Of a stretch of DNA of 48,810 nucleotides, positions 34,974 through 42,491 are shown piece by piece (within the stretch, counting starts at the first letter, position 1; each line of letters begins with the position of its first letter). The notes below the pieces were generated by a model, which saw only the letters and a list, made by a program, of their open reading frames with translations, was not told the origin of the DNA and did not search any database. The position numbers and the translations under genes were made by a program. This DNA comes from UBA2108 sp002713215 (GTDB lineage: Bacteria; Bacteroidota; Bacteroidia; Flavobacteriales_G; Salibacteraceae). The DNA lies in contig CALAPY010000101.1 of assembly GCA_937891015.1 (NCBI GenBank), positions 1-48,810 on the forward strand, read 5' to 3'.

Positions 34974-35573
34974 CTAATGGTGAAATTTTGCTTCTCCTGC
35001 GTTAATTTGAATGTTCAGGCTGTTCGCTGCAGGTGGAATTGGACACGAATATTTTGAATTGTAAGCACAATATGGGTTATAACAACGATTAAAATCCAGA
35101 ACAATAGAATCGCCATCGGGAACCTTAATATCCATATATCTTCCCGTTTCATAACTTCCAATGCCATTGGTCAAGTCATTGAACGGAACAAATAGCTCGT
35201 TACCCGAGTGTTCTAGACTCTTATAGGCTGTTAACGAATAGCCCTTATTATCAATACTGAACAAAATTTTTCCAAAGGGAATATATTTTGGCTTCCGGTC
35301 TGTATTGGTAGCCATTTCAAATGCTTGCTGGCTAAACAGCAATTCGAATTTTGCCTGAATTAAAAATGTGTCATTGGCTGGATAATAATTCAATCCAACG
35401 AAGTGTTTTCGATCTTCCTGGGCTAGTGGCGAATCACTTCCCGCCATTTTTTTATTTCGTTCCTTTCGGAATTCTTTAAGCTCTTCTTGAAAAGAAGAAC
35501 CACTTTCAGTTGAAGTATCATTACTACAAGCCAACATACCAGTAACTATCCATATGCAAAACAATACTCTCAT
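34974..35573 (-). CDS. DUF1684 lipoprotein
   Basis: Lipoprotein of 199 residues with lipobox VTGMLAC (Cys 16), then a Ser/Thr-rich tether. The DUF1684 domain fills the rest, with FVGLNYYPANDTF near the start and the signature CYNPYCAYNSKYSCPIPP followed by NSLNIQINAGE near the end. Its biochemical function is unknown. The start codon overlaps the stop of the TonB receptor gene by one base (TAATG), so the two are translated together, which suggests a shared outer-membrane or periplasmic task. I see no terminator between this gene and the propeller gene, whose start is 94 bases further on. Confidence 0.88.
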   Translation of the reverse strand: MRVLFCIWIVTGMLACSNDTSTESGSSFQEELKEFRKERNKKMAGSDSPLAQEDRKHFVGLNYYPANDTFLIQAKFELLFSQQAFEMATNTDRKPKYIPFGKILFSIDNKGYSLTAYKSLEHSGNELFVPFNDLTNGIGSYETGRYMDIKVPDGDSIVLDFNRCYNPYCAYNSKYSCPIPPAANSLNIQINAGEAKFHH

Positions 35574-38146
35574 TAAAACTCCACAGCAAGTTTTAGGTTT
35601 AGCCGTCTATTGGTAAGGTAGTTAGGAATTCCATACACTCGATTGTTTATATCCCTGATCCAAAGGTATGAGATGGTATTGTTGATTCCCAGTAAGTTAA
35701 AGATCTCTAAACTTATCCAGGCATTATTGATAAATCGAAACGGACTTTCTCCATTCCTCTTTCTGCTCTCTTTAAGTAAATCGTAAGAAAAGCCTATATC
35801 AACTCTTCTGTAAGGTGGCATGCGCTGAACATCTTTATATCGCTCATGAGTGGGAGGGCCAAATGGGAGTCCGGTTGCAAAAATGAAATTCAAATTCACT
35901 TTTAAATCGGGAATTTTGGGTACATAATCCTGAAAAAACAGCCCTACCTGTACCCGTTGGTCGGTGGGTCTCGGAATATAACCCGGTTCGTTTCTCACCG
36001 AATCGGTGGCTACCTGATCGAAGGTGAAGCCTGGAATTATTTTTTCCCCCTCCGCATTGTAGTAGTCGTAGTAAAAATCATCCAGCAGATCTTCTTCAGT
36101 TTTCATTACGCTAAGGCTTAACCATGAATCAATGCCCTTTACAAACTGTCCAAAAAGCTTTAAATCTACACCAGCCGCATAACCAACAGCATTATTGGTA
36201 GCGTAATACCGTATTCTTACATTATCATATTCATAGGGAATTAGGTTCTTGAACTGTTTGTAATACAGTTCTCCGGTAAACTTAAAAGGCCTGTCTCCCA
36301 TGGTAAAATTCAAATCACTACCGAATACATAATGAATTGACGTTTGGGCTTTTATATTGTAATTGATCTGTCCGTTTAAATCTCTCATTTCACGGTAAAA
36401 TGGTGGCTGGTAATAATACCCCCAGGCCAGGCGAAAGTTCCAGTCACTTTTCCAATTGGGCGTGTATCCAAGCGACATTCTGGGGCTAATAACCAGTTCA
36501 TTGTTGAAGTCCCAGTAATTTGCCCTTACTCCGGCAATAAATGATAACTCATTGGAGTCAATGTCCCAGACTTTGCTTCCCTGAATATACCCCATCAATC
36601 GGTTTGAATTGATATCGTTTTTGCTATTTAATTTGGTTTTTAAATTCAGTTCACTTCGAGGACTTACGGGTATTGGCCTCAATTGAGCGGTATCGTCCTC
36701 TGCAAATGTATAACCAACCAATCCCGGATACTGAGGAGATGAATATCCTGTAGAGTCCTGGTATTCCCATTCTTTAATTTCATCTTTAATCTGTTCGTAT
36801 TGCCATCTTCCTCCCCATCGGAACTCAGCAAATTTTGCGACCCATATTCCTTTGTGTTGGATGTTAGCCACATTGGCTTCTAAATAATTTCTTGCGTGGT
36901 CAATAAATCCACCAACACCTCTATTGAATTTTACTTCTCCGAAATCTTCGCTTCCTAGATCCTTTTCCAATTCATCGAGTCGGTAAGCACCAGATATATC
37001 AAAGGTTTCACTTTCAACGGTACGGTAGGCAGAACCAATGAGCTTCAGGTTTACATTTTTGCTGGCCATGTAGTCAAGGGTTAAAGCACCCAGGCCTGTT
37101 TGGTACTCATCAATTTCCTGCCCTTCGAAGAACACGGTTAATTGTAACGCTTCGTTTACTGTACCAAATTCAGTTTCTCTCGACTCCGGAATAAACTGGT
37201 ATCGGTTGTTCGAATAATTCATTAAAAGCCCCAATTCCAATTTGTCCGTGATATCGTAAGTTAAGTATCCCTGATAATCGTAAAACCGAGGTTTGTAATC
37301 TCCCTGTGTTTGAAGTCCTTGCAAGAGGTATTGATTACTTCGGTAACGGAAGCCATGAATTTGCGTGAGGCGATGATCTTTAGTGGCATGTTCCAGATGA
37401 ATGCTTCCACCCAATAAGCTAATGGATGCCGACCCTCCAAATTTTTTGGGTTCTTTGTATTTGATGTCCAAAACGGAAGACATCTTGTCTCCGTATTTTG
37501 CTTCAAATCCCCCGGCAGAAAATTGAATTGAACTTACCAAATTGGAGTTTATAAAACTCAACCCTTCCTGTTGCCCTGATCGTACAAGGAATGGTCGATA
37601 TATTTCCACATCATTTACGTAAATTAGGTTCTCGTCAAAGTTACCTCCCCGAACGTTGTAACCCGAACTTAGCTCATTGGTAGAGCTTACTCCGGGCAAC
37701 GTAAAAAGTATAGTTTCAAAATTTCCACTGGCCGACGGAAGGCTTTTTAACAGGGTAGGGTCTATTCGGACGAGGTTGGTTGGTTCTCTTTCTTCTGCTT
37801 CAATGGTTATTCCGGTTAGAGATTTAGAAGTACGTTTAAGTATAGGATTAGCTTCGTAGTTTTCCCCGGGCTTAAGATTTACCGATACTATTCGGGATTT
37901 ATAGCCAATGAATGAGAAAGCAATTTGAACATCTTTATTTGCCGGAACAGTAATTTTAAAGGTTCCGTCTTCTTTGGTAGTTGCCCCTTTAGTTGTTCCA
38001 ACTATACCAATGCTAACAGCTTCAACTGGTTGGCCTAAGGAATCGACTACGGTTCCAAACACTACCGCAGTTTCTTGCCCGCTTGTAAACTTAAAAATCA
38101 GAAGTAAAAAGGGGATAAGAATTAGTTTAAAATTCCCAAATTTCAT
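35573..38146 (-). CDS. TonB-dependent outer-membrane receptor
   Basis: Outer-membrane active transporter of 857 residues. A signal peptide (FKLILIPFLLLIFKFTSGQ) is followed by a carboxypeptidase-like regulatory domain at about 25-105 (VVDSLGQPVEAVSIGIVGT, TKEDGTFKITVP). The plug lies at about 120-225 with LPGVSSTNELSSGYNVRGGNFDENLIY in fragments, and a 22-stranded barrel ends in LNLKLAVEF. The ligand is unknown; no SusD partner, siderophore gene or B12 riboswitch is near, and it is not a SusC type by length. The ATG at 38146 (MKFGNFKLI) is preferred over a TTG at 38155, which lies in the promoter element. It is coupled to the DUF1684 lipoprotein gene. Confidence 0.93.
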   Translation of the reverse strand: MKFGNFKLILIPFLLLIFKFTSGQETAVVFGTVVDSLGQPVEAVSIGIVGTTKGATTKEDGTFKITVPANKDVQIAFSFIGYKSRIVSVNLKPGENYEANPILKRTSKSLTGITIEAEEREPTNLVRIDPTLLKSLPSASGNFETILFTLPGVSSTNELSSGYNVRGGNFDENLIYVNDVEIYRPFLVRSGQQEGLSFINSNLVSSIQFSAGGFEAKYGDKMSSVLDIKYKEPKKFGGSASISLLGGSIHLEHATKDHRLTQIHGFRYRSNQYLLQGLQTQGDYKPRFYDYQGYLTYDITDKLELGLLMNYSNNRYQFIPESRETEFGTVNEALQLTVFFEGQEIDEYQTGLGALTLDYMASKNVNLKLIGSAYRTVESETFDISGAYRLDELEKDLGSEDFGEVKFNRGVGGFIDHARNYLEANVANIQHKGIWVAKFAEFRWGGRWQYEQIKDEIKEWEYQDSTGYSSPQYPGLVGYTFAEDDTAQLRPIPVSPRSELNLKTKLNSKNDINSNRLMGYIQGSKVWDIDSNELSFIAGVRANYWDFNNELVISPRMSLGYTPNWKSDWNFRLAWGYYYQPPFYREMRDLNGQINYNIKAQTSIHYVFGSDLNFTMGDRPFKFTGELYYKQFKNLIPYEYDNVRIRYYATNNAVGYAAGVDLKLFGQFVKGIDSWLSLSVMKTEEDLLDDFYYDYYNAEGEKIIPGFTFDQVATDSVRNEPGYIPRPTDQRVQVGLFFQDYVPKIPDLKVNLNFIFATGLPFGPPTHERYKDVQRMPPYRRVDIGFSYDLLKESRKRNGESPFRFINNAWISLEIFNLLGINNTISYLWIRDINNRVYGIPNYLTNRRLNLKLAVEF

Positions 38147-38152
38147 GAGCGC

Positions 38153-38160
38153 CAAAAGTA
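38153..38160 (-). promoter_or_regulatory. -7 promoter element of the TonB receptor gene
   Basis: TACTTTTG on the minus strand. The ATG begins six bases later, which leaves a leader of a few bases at most. A clear -33 TTG is not seen. Confidence 0.5.
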
Positions 38161-38302
38161 GTTATAATAGCCAATTTTAAAAGTCGGAAACGTAGCTTTT
38201 ATAGGTATATTGTTAAACGGTAAAGAATTGGTGTTTGTATAGATTTAATGGTAAGAATACAGGCCGATTGTAATTTTAATATTCTGTTTCAGGTATCCCT
38301 AT

Positions 38303-38310
38303 TAAATTTG
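38303..38310 (+). promoter_or_regulatory. -7 promoter element of the phosphodiesterase gene
   Basis: TAAATTTG matches TAnnTTTG. The ATG at 38315 begins after four bases (ACGC), so transcription probably starts at or next to the start codon. Confidence 0.5.
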
Positions 38311-38314
38311 ACGC

Positions 38315-38812
38315 ATGACTAAAATTGGCCTGTTATCAGATACCCATTCCCACCTCGATGAAGCTGTGTTTAGACACTTTAAAAATTGTGACGAAATATG
38401 GCATGCCGGAGATATTGGAGATCTTTCAGTAATGGACCAATTAAAAGAGTTTAAGCCGGTTCGTGGGGTATATGGAAATATTGACGATCAACAGGTGAGG
38501 AAGGAATACCCGTTAAACAATCGTTTCTTATGTGAGCAAGTGGATGTTTGGATAACCCACATTGGTGGCTATCCTGGGAGATATTCTCCCTCAATAAGAA
38601 AGGAGATAGCAATCAACCCGCCCAAACTTTTTATTTGTGGTCATTCGCATATTCTTAAGGTTATGCCCGATAAGAAACTGGACCTACTTCATATTAACCC
38701 GGGTGCAGCTGGAAATCACGGATTTCATAAAGTGAAGACGCTCATTCGTTTTTCCATCCATGAGGATAGAATTATGGATTTGGAGGTTATTGAAATTCCA
38801 AGAAAAGGGTAG
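38315..38812 (+). CDS. YfcE/MJ0936-type metallophosphoesterase
   Basis: Small calcineurin-like phosphodiesterase of 165 residues, binding two metals. Motifs are D9 and H11 (LLSDTHSH), GD at 32-33 (HAGDIGD), GN at 54-55 (VYGNID), H82 (VWITHIGG) and GHSH at 109-112, all present and in order. YfcE acts on phosphodiesters such as bis-pNPP and others in the family on cyclic nucleotides; the true substrate is unknown. The gene stands alone, and only three bases separate its stop from that of the DUF4293 gene on the other strand. Confidence 0.93.
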   Translation: MTKIGLLSDTHSHLDEAVFRHFKNCDEIWHAGDIGDLSVMDQLKEFKPVRGVYGNIDDQQVRKEYPLNNRFLCEQVDVWITHIGGYPGRYSPSIRKEIAINPPKLFICGHSHILKVMPDKKLDLLHINPGAAGNHGFHKVKTLIRFSIHEDRIMDLEVIEIPRKG

Positions 38813-38815
38813 GGG

Positions 38816-39289
38816 CTATCGTAATCGATCAACACTCTTTACGAGGTTCTCATCCTTTTTAATGGCCTTTCTTGCAAGTAGTACGAGTACAACTGGCATC
38901 ATAGGAATTAACCCACCATAGGAATAGGTAACCGTTTTAACTGCTTCGTCAATTGGCTTTTCGGGTACATCACCTGCATAGAAGAATACCAGAATCATGC
39001 AAATTACCAATAGAACCAGGTTGAGGTTGCAAAGCGTAATTTGCCTACTTCTGTTATTAAACAGAAATATGGTCATCAGGCTTAAAATAATATGAAAGAC
39101 CAACACCGAACTTAGGGCCAATAAGGGAGAATCAAATACATAATTACCCATATCCTGATAGTAGATCCCGCTTGCTTTAACCGCATAGGTATTGTCATTA
39201 ACTTCAATGGTTGAAATTGGAATAAAAAAGAAAACCGTACTAATTATTGCGGCTAGTGCCAAGTAGATTGACTGAATTCGTTGTAACAT
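38816..39289 (-). CDS. DUF4293 membrane protein
   Basis: Integral membrane protein of 157 residues with four hydrophobic helices: about 8-26, 50-75, 83-102 and 124-144. It opens MLQRIQSIYLALAAIIS, the family signature, and has the acidic periplasmic-type loop before the second helix. DUF4293 is widespread in Bacteroidota and its function is unknown. It follows the hydroxylase-like gene by 80 bases on the same strand. The 80 bases hold only imperfect -7-like sequences (TTAATTTG at 39303-39310). Confidence 0.9.
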   Translation of the reverse strand: MLQRIQSIYLALAAIISTVFFFIPISTIEVNDNTYAVKASGIYYQDMGNYVFDSPLLALSSVLVFHIILSLMTIFLFNNRSRQITLCNLNLVLLVICMILVFFYAGDVPEKPIDEAVKTVTYSYGGLIPMMPVVLVLLARKAIKKDENLVKSVDRLR

Positions 39290-39369
39290 AATTTACTTTT
39301 TGCAAATTAATTCAAATAATCAATAACATCTGTTTTTGTCTTTGGAAATAGAAATTGTACAACCAAGAA

Positions 39370-40200
39370 TTATTTTACAACCTTCCAATTCGACAGTCGG
39401 TTAAAGCCTGGTATTTTAATTGAAGCAAAACCAAGTGTTTTTATAAACCCGTTAATTAAGAATGGAAACAGTGAAGGACGGGTTACATCAATAAATAAGC
39501 AATTTCTGCTTTGATTGGTCAGGTTGAAGGACTGATGTATAACTGTGTCGTCAAAAATAAAAAGACGCCCATCCCTTTTCCAGACATGTTTTTGATCGTT
39601 TACTTCAATGTAAGCCATTTCGTCGACTGCATCATCTATATTTATTAATACCCTAACTCCGGCTCGTAACCATCCAAAGTGTGCTCCGGTTTTAGCGTTC
39701 GCCTTAAAACTGGAAACGCCGATGGTGAGAATGCGTTTAAACTTACGATGGAAGAGTTCGCAATCATAATTGGTTTCCACATTATATCCATACCACTTAT
39801 AGAACATCATGGTTCTCTCATCCGATGATTTTAGCTCATTCATGGCATTTGAAATCTCCAGGCGGGGTGTTTCATTAAGTAAGGTTTTTATTTCCTCCTG
39901 ATGGAGCTTTGGTAAGTCTTCTAACTGATAGACTTGTTTATTAATGTAGGGTAAGCATAGAATATCAATTGCTGTATTAATTGGACTAAAAACCCACGCG
40001 AGTAAACCATTTTCCATAAAATAGTGGAGGAATACAAGCCACTTTTTGCTGTTTTTTTGTCGGAGTACATCGTACAGTCCGGTAATAGCATACACTACCG
40101 TTATGGGCCAATACAGGTAGGTAATAATCCCAATTACCACAAACCTTTTTATAAGGCGCTTGATTATTTTCTTCGTTGTCCTGTTAAACTCAATCTCCAT
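39370..40200 (-). CDS. membrane-anchored Asp/Asn beta-hydroxylase-like protein
   Basis: Protein of 276 residues, with N-terminal hydrophobic segments at about 19-42 and 55-84 followed by a cytoplasmic double-stranded beta-helix domain. GAHFGWLRAGVRVLINID (172-189), FIFDDTVIHQSF (214-225) and NCLFIDVTRP (233-242) match aspartyl/asparaginyl beta-hydroxylases, Fe(II)/2-oxoglutarate enzymes. H222 fits the second iron histidine and R232 the 2-oxoglutarate contact. The first iron histidine, in LRxH of canonical members, appears here as G181 in LRAG, while H174 lies just before. Activity is therefore doubtful without alignment. Gene context gives no substrate. A -7 element lies 18 bases upstream, beside the dnaA terminator. 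Confidence 0.8.
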   Translation of the reverse strand: MEIEFNRTTKKIIKRLIKRFVVIGIITYLYWPITVVYAITGLYDVLRQKNSKKWLVFLHYFMENGLLAWVFSPINTAIDILCLPYINKQVYQLEDLPKLHQEEIKTLLNETPRLEISNAMNELKSSDERTMMFYKWYGYNVETNYDCELFHRKFKRILTIGVSSFKANAKTGAHFGWLRAGVRVLINIDDAVDEMAYIEVNDQKHVWKRDGRLFIFDDTVIHQSFNLTNQSRNCLFIDVTRPSLFPFLINGFIKTLGFASIKIPGFNRLSNWKVVK

Positions 40201-40218
40201 GAACTATTTCTTTAGTGG

Positions 40219-40226
40219 CAAAAATA
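40219..40226 (-). promoter_or_regulatory. -7 promoter element of the hydroxylase-like gene
   Basis: TATTTTTG on the minus strand ends 18 bases before the ATG at 40200. It is 12 bases past the U-tract of the dnaA terminator, so no -33 element fits without lying in that tract. Confidence 0.45.
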
Positions 40227-40238
40227 TACGGCCAGGGC

Positions 40239-40268
40239 AAAAAAAAAGGAGATCATAAAATCTCCTTT
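40239..40268 (-). terminator. intrinsic terminator of dnaA
   Basis: On the minus strand AAAGGAGAT, loop TTTATG and ATCTCCTTT form a nine-pair stem. The second arm runs directly into the U-tract, nine T in a row at 40247-40239. It lies 25 bases past the dnaA stop and before the hydroxylase-like gene. It is the clearest terminator in the window. Confidence 0.92.
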
Positions 40269-40292
40269 CTATATCTAATCAAATCGGTCACT

Positions 40293-41744
40293 TTATTGAA
40301 GTGAAATCTTTTTGTCCAAATCTGCAATGTAGCCTCGGAACGTTTTATCAGTTTCCATAAGGTTATTAACCGTTTTGCAAGCATGAAGAACCGTAGCGTG
40401 ATCTTTTCCACCACAGTGGGCGCCAATGTTTGCAAGGCTCGATTTGGTAAGTTTTTTGGAGAAGAACATGGCAATTTGCCTGGCCTGAACTACCTCACGC
40501 TTACGAGTTTTAGATTTTAGCAATTCAATATTCAAATCAAAGTAATCGCACACTACTTTTTGGATATAATCGATTGAAACTTCTCTTGCAGTGTTCTTTA
40601 CGAACTTGTCAATCATTTTCTTAGCCAAATCAAGTGTGATTGATTTTTTGTTAAGCGACGATTGAGCAATTAAAGAAATAAGCGCACCTTCCAGTTCCCG
40701 AATGTTTGTAGTAATGCTGTAAGCCAAGTACTCCACTACCTCGTTGGGTAATTCAATGCCTTCCTGATGCATTTTCATTTTAAGAATAGCAATACGAGTT
40801 TCAATTGAAGGAGTCTGTAGGTCTGCAGATAATCCCCATTTGAAACGTGAAAGCAGGCGTTGTTCCATTCCCTGCATTTCAACCGGAGGCTTATCTGAAG
40901 TTAAGACCAACTGCTTGCCGTTTTGGTGCAGGTGATTGAACACGTGAAAGAATACATCCTGTGTTCTTTCCTTACCTGAAAAGAATTGAACGTCGTCTAT
41001 CATCAATACATCGATCATTTGATAGAAATGAATGAAATCATTCTGAGTATTGTTTCTAACCGACTCGATGAATTGTTGTGTAAATTTTTCAGACGAAACG
41101 TAAAGAACTGTTTTACTTGGATGGTTCTTTTTTATTTCAATACCAATGGCATGGGCTAAATGCGTTTTCCCTAAACCTACGCCACCATAAATTAATAGTG
41201 GGTTGAATGCAGTACCTCCAGGCTTATTAGAAACCGCAAAACCGGCAGAACGAGCCAAACGGTTTGAATCTCCTTCGATGAAAGTATCAAAAGAATAGTT
41301 AGGGTTCAATTGCGAATCAACAACAACTTTTTTAAGGCCGGGGATTACAAAAGGATTTTTAATGGTGTTGTTTCCCCCAATGTTAAGAGGCATGGTTACA
41401 GCTGGATTTTTAGTTTCTTTACGGTTACTTGTTGGGATATTTACTGTGTAAGGGCTAGAAGAGTTGTAATTGTTATCCATTATAATGGAATACTCCAACT
41501 TACCCTCAGCTCCTAATTCCTTTTTAATTACTTTCTTCAGTAAAGTAATATAATGTTCTTCCAGCCATTCATAAAAGAATTGACTCGGCACCTGAATAGT
41601 TAGAACACTATCTTTTATTCTTAGTGGTTTGATCGGTTCGAACCATGTTTTATAGCTCTGTAAATTGACGTTGTCCTTAATTACCGACAGGCAGACTTTC
41701 CATACTTCTTCATGGCTTTTCGTACTCATTGTTGTTGCATTCAT
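40293..41744 (-). CDS. dnaA: chromosomal replication initiator DnaA
   Basis: Opens the replication origin and loads DnaB. Domain I (about 8-80) holds VWKVCLSVIKDNV and TWFEPIKPL; domain II is a variable Asn/Thr-rich linker (about 90-145). The AAA+ domain has Walker A GGVGLGKT at 187-194 and Walker B LMIDD ending at 251. The C-terminal helix-turn-helix has GGKDHATVLHACKTV, which reads DnaA boxes in all known members. The length of 483 residues is normal. A second ATG five codons on (41729) is equally possible. A perfect dyad AGTTTA-GT-TAAACT lies at 41747-41760, three bases before the ATG. It is followed by a strong terminator. Confidence 0.97.
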   Translation of the reverse strand: MNATTMSTKSHEEVWKVCLSVIKDNVNLQSYKTWFEPIKPLRIKDSVLTIQVPSQFFYEWLEEHYITLLKKVIKKELGAEGKLEYSIIMDNNYNSSSPYTVNIPTSNRKETKNPAVTMPLNIGGNNTIKNPFVIPGLKKVVVDSQLNPNYSFDTFIEGDSNRLARSAGFAVSNKPGGTAFNPLLIYGGVGLGKTHLAHAIGIEIKKNHPSKTVLYVSSEKFTQQFIESVRNNTQNDFIHFYQMIDVLMIDDVQFFSGKERTQDVFFHVFNHLHQNGKQLVLTSDKPPVEMQGMEQRLLSRFKWGLSADLQTPSIETRIAILKMKMHQEGIELPNEVVEYLAYSITTNIRELEGALISLIAQSSLNKKSITLDLAKKMIDKFVKNTAREVSIDYIQKVVCDYFDLNIELLKSKTRKREVVQARQIAMFFSKKLTKSSLANIGAHCGGKDHATVLHACKTVNNLMETDKTFRGYIADLDKKISLQ

Positions 41745-42062
41745 AAAGTTTAGTTAAACTCATTTTTATTACCCCGATGCTTAATTTCTCCTAGAAGTTT
41801 GAAGATATTGTTGAGTTTATCCCTTCGTTTTAAGCCCGACAAATATTCTAAGAAAAAAGCTAATAAAAAAATGATTTTCCACTTGATTCTTAAATTTATT
41901 TTACTTCTAATTAAGTATCTCTTAACGTGAAATTATTATTGAATTGATACTAGGAAACATAGCGTAGTTTTAACATCACATAATTAATTTTGGCACGCTT
42001 TTTATTTCCCAAATTGGGATGTTAATTGAGCTTACTTTTATCCTTATCCAAAATTAAAATAT
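41745..42062. promoter_or_regulatory. 318-base divergent control region between dnaA and the thioesterase
   Basis: AT-rich and without a gene on either strand. It holds the dyad at 41747-41760 next to dnaA and three imperfect DnaA-box-like sites: TTATCCCTT at 41817-41825, TTATCCTTA at 42038-42046 and TTATCCAAA at 42044-42052. A TAATTTTG promoter element lies at 41985-41992 (plus strand), and a dyad TCCCAA-A-TTGGGA at 42007-42019. No site matches TTATCCACA fully. It may carry dnaA autoregulation; there is no proof that it is an origin. Confidence 0.4.
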
Positions 42063-42476
42063 ATGGCATTAAGTGTTGAGACAAAATTAAAGGTAAGGTA
42101 TGCGGAAACCGATCGAATGGGCTATGTATACTATGGAAATTATGCCACCTATTTTGAAGTTGGCCGGGTAGAGGCCATGAAGGCCATAGGGATGAGCTAC
42201 CGCGAACTGGAGGATAGCGGAATAATGATGCCCGTATTGGATTATAAGATTAAATACTATAAACCGGCTTATTATGATGATGAGCTTACAATTATTACCA
42301 CAATAAAGGAAAGGCCAAAAGCTCGAATAACATTTTATTATGAAACCTTAAATGCTGAAAAAGTATTGATAAATAGTGGTGAGACCACCCTCGTATTTGT
42401 TGATGTGAACAGCGGTCGGCCTATTCCTGCTCCCAGGGAGTTTCTAGAGCGATTGGACCAACATTTGGAATCTTAA
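42063..42476 (+). CDS. acyl-CoA thioesterase, YbgC/4HBT hot-dog family
   Basis: Hot-dog fold thioesterase of 137 residues that hydrolyses acyl-CoA in the cytoplasm. The catalytic region is YAETDRMGYVYYGNYATYFEVGR with D17 as the acid; the family's frequent His after the Gly is replaced, as commonly seen in Bacteroidota YbgC-like proteins (MGxVYYGNY). The long helix AMKAIGMSYRELEDSGIMMPV and the closing strand TTLVFVDVNSGRP complete the domain. Its position opposite dnaA is common in this phylum. A promoter element at 41985 and a 13-base dyad at 42007-42019 lie upstream. It stops 15 bases before a convergent gene. Confidence 0.92.
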   Translation: MALSVETKLKVRYAETDRMGYVYYGNYATYFEVGRVEAMKAIGMSYRELEDSGIMMPVLDYKIKYYKPAYYDDELTIITTIKERPKARITFYYETLNAEKVLINSGETTLVFVDVNSGRPIPAPREFLERLDQHLES

Positions 42477-42491
42477 TGAAAGTATAATATC

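Noticed and set aside
41745..42062. Replication origin next to dnaA
   Set aside because: No full TTATCCACA box and no GC-skew data; three weak cores are expected often in AT-rich DNA.
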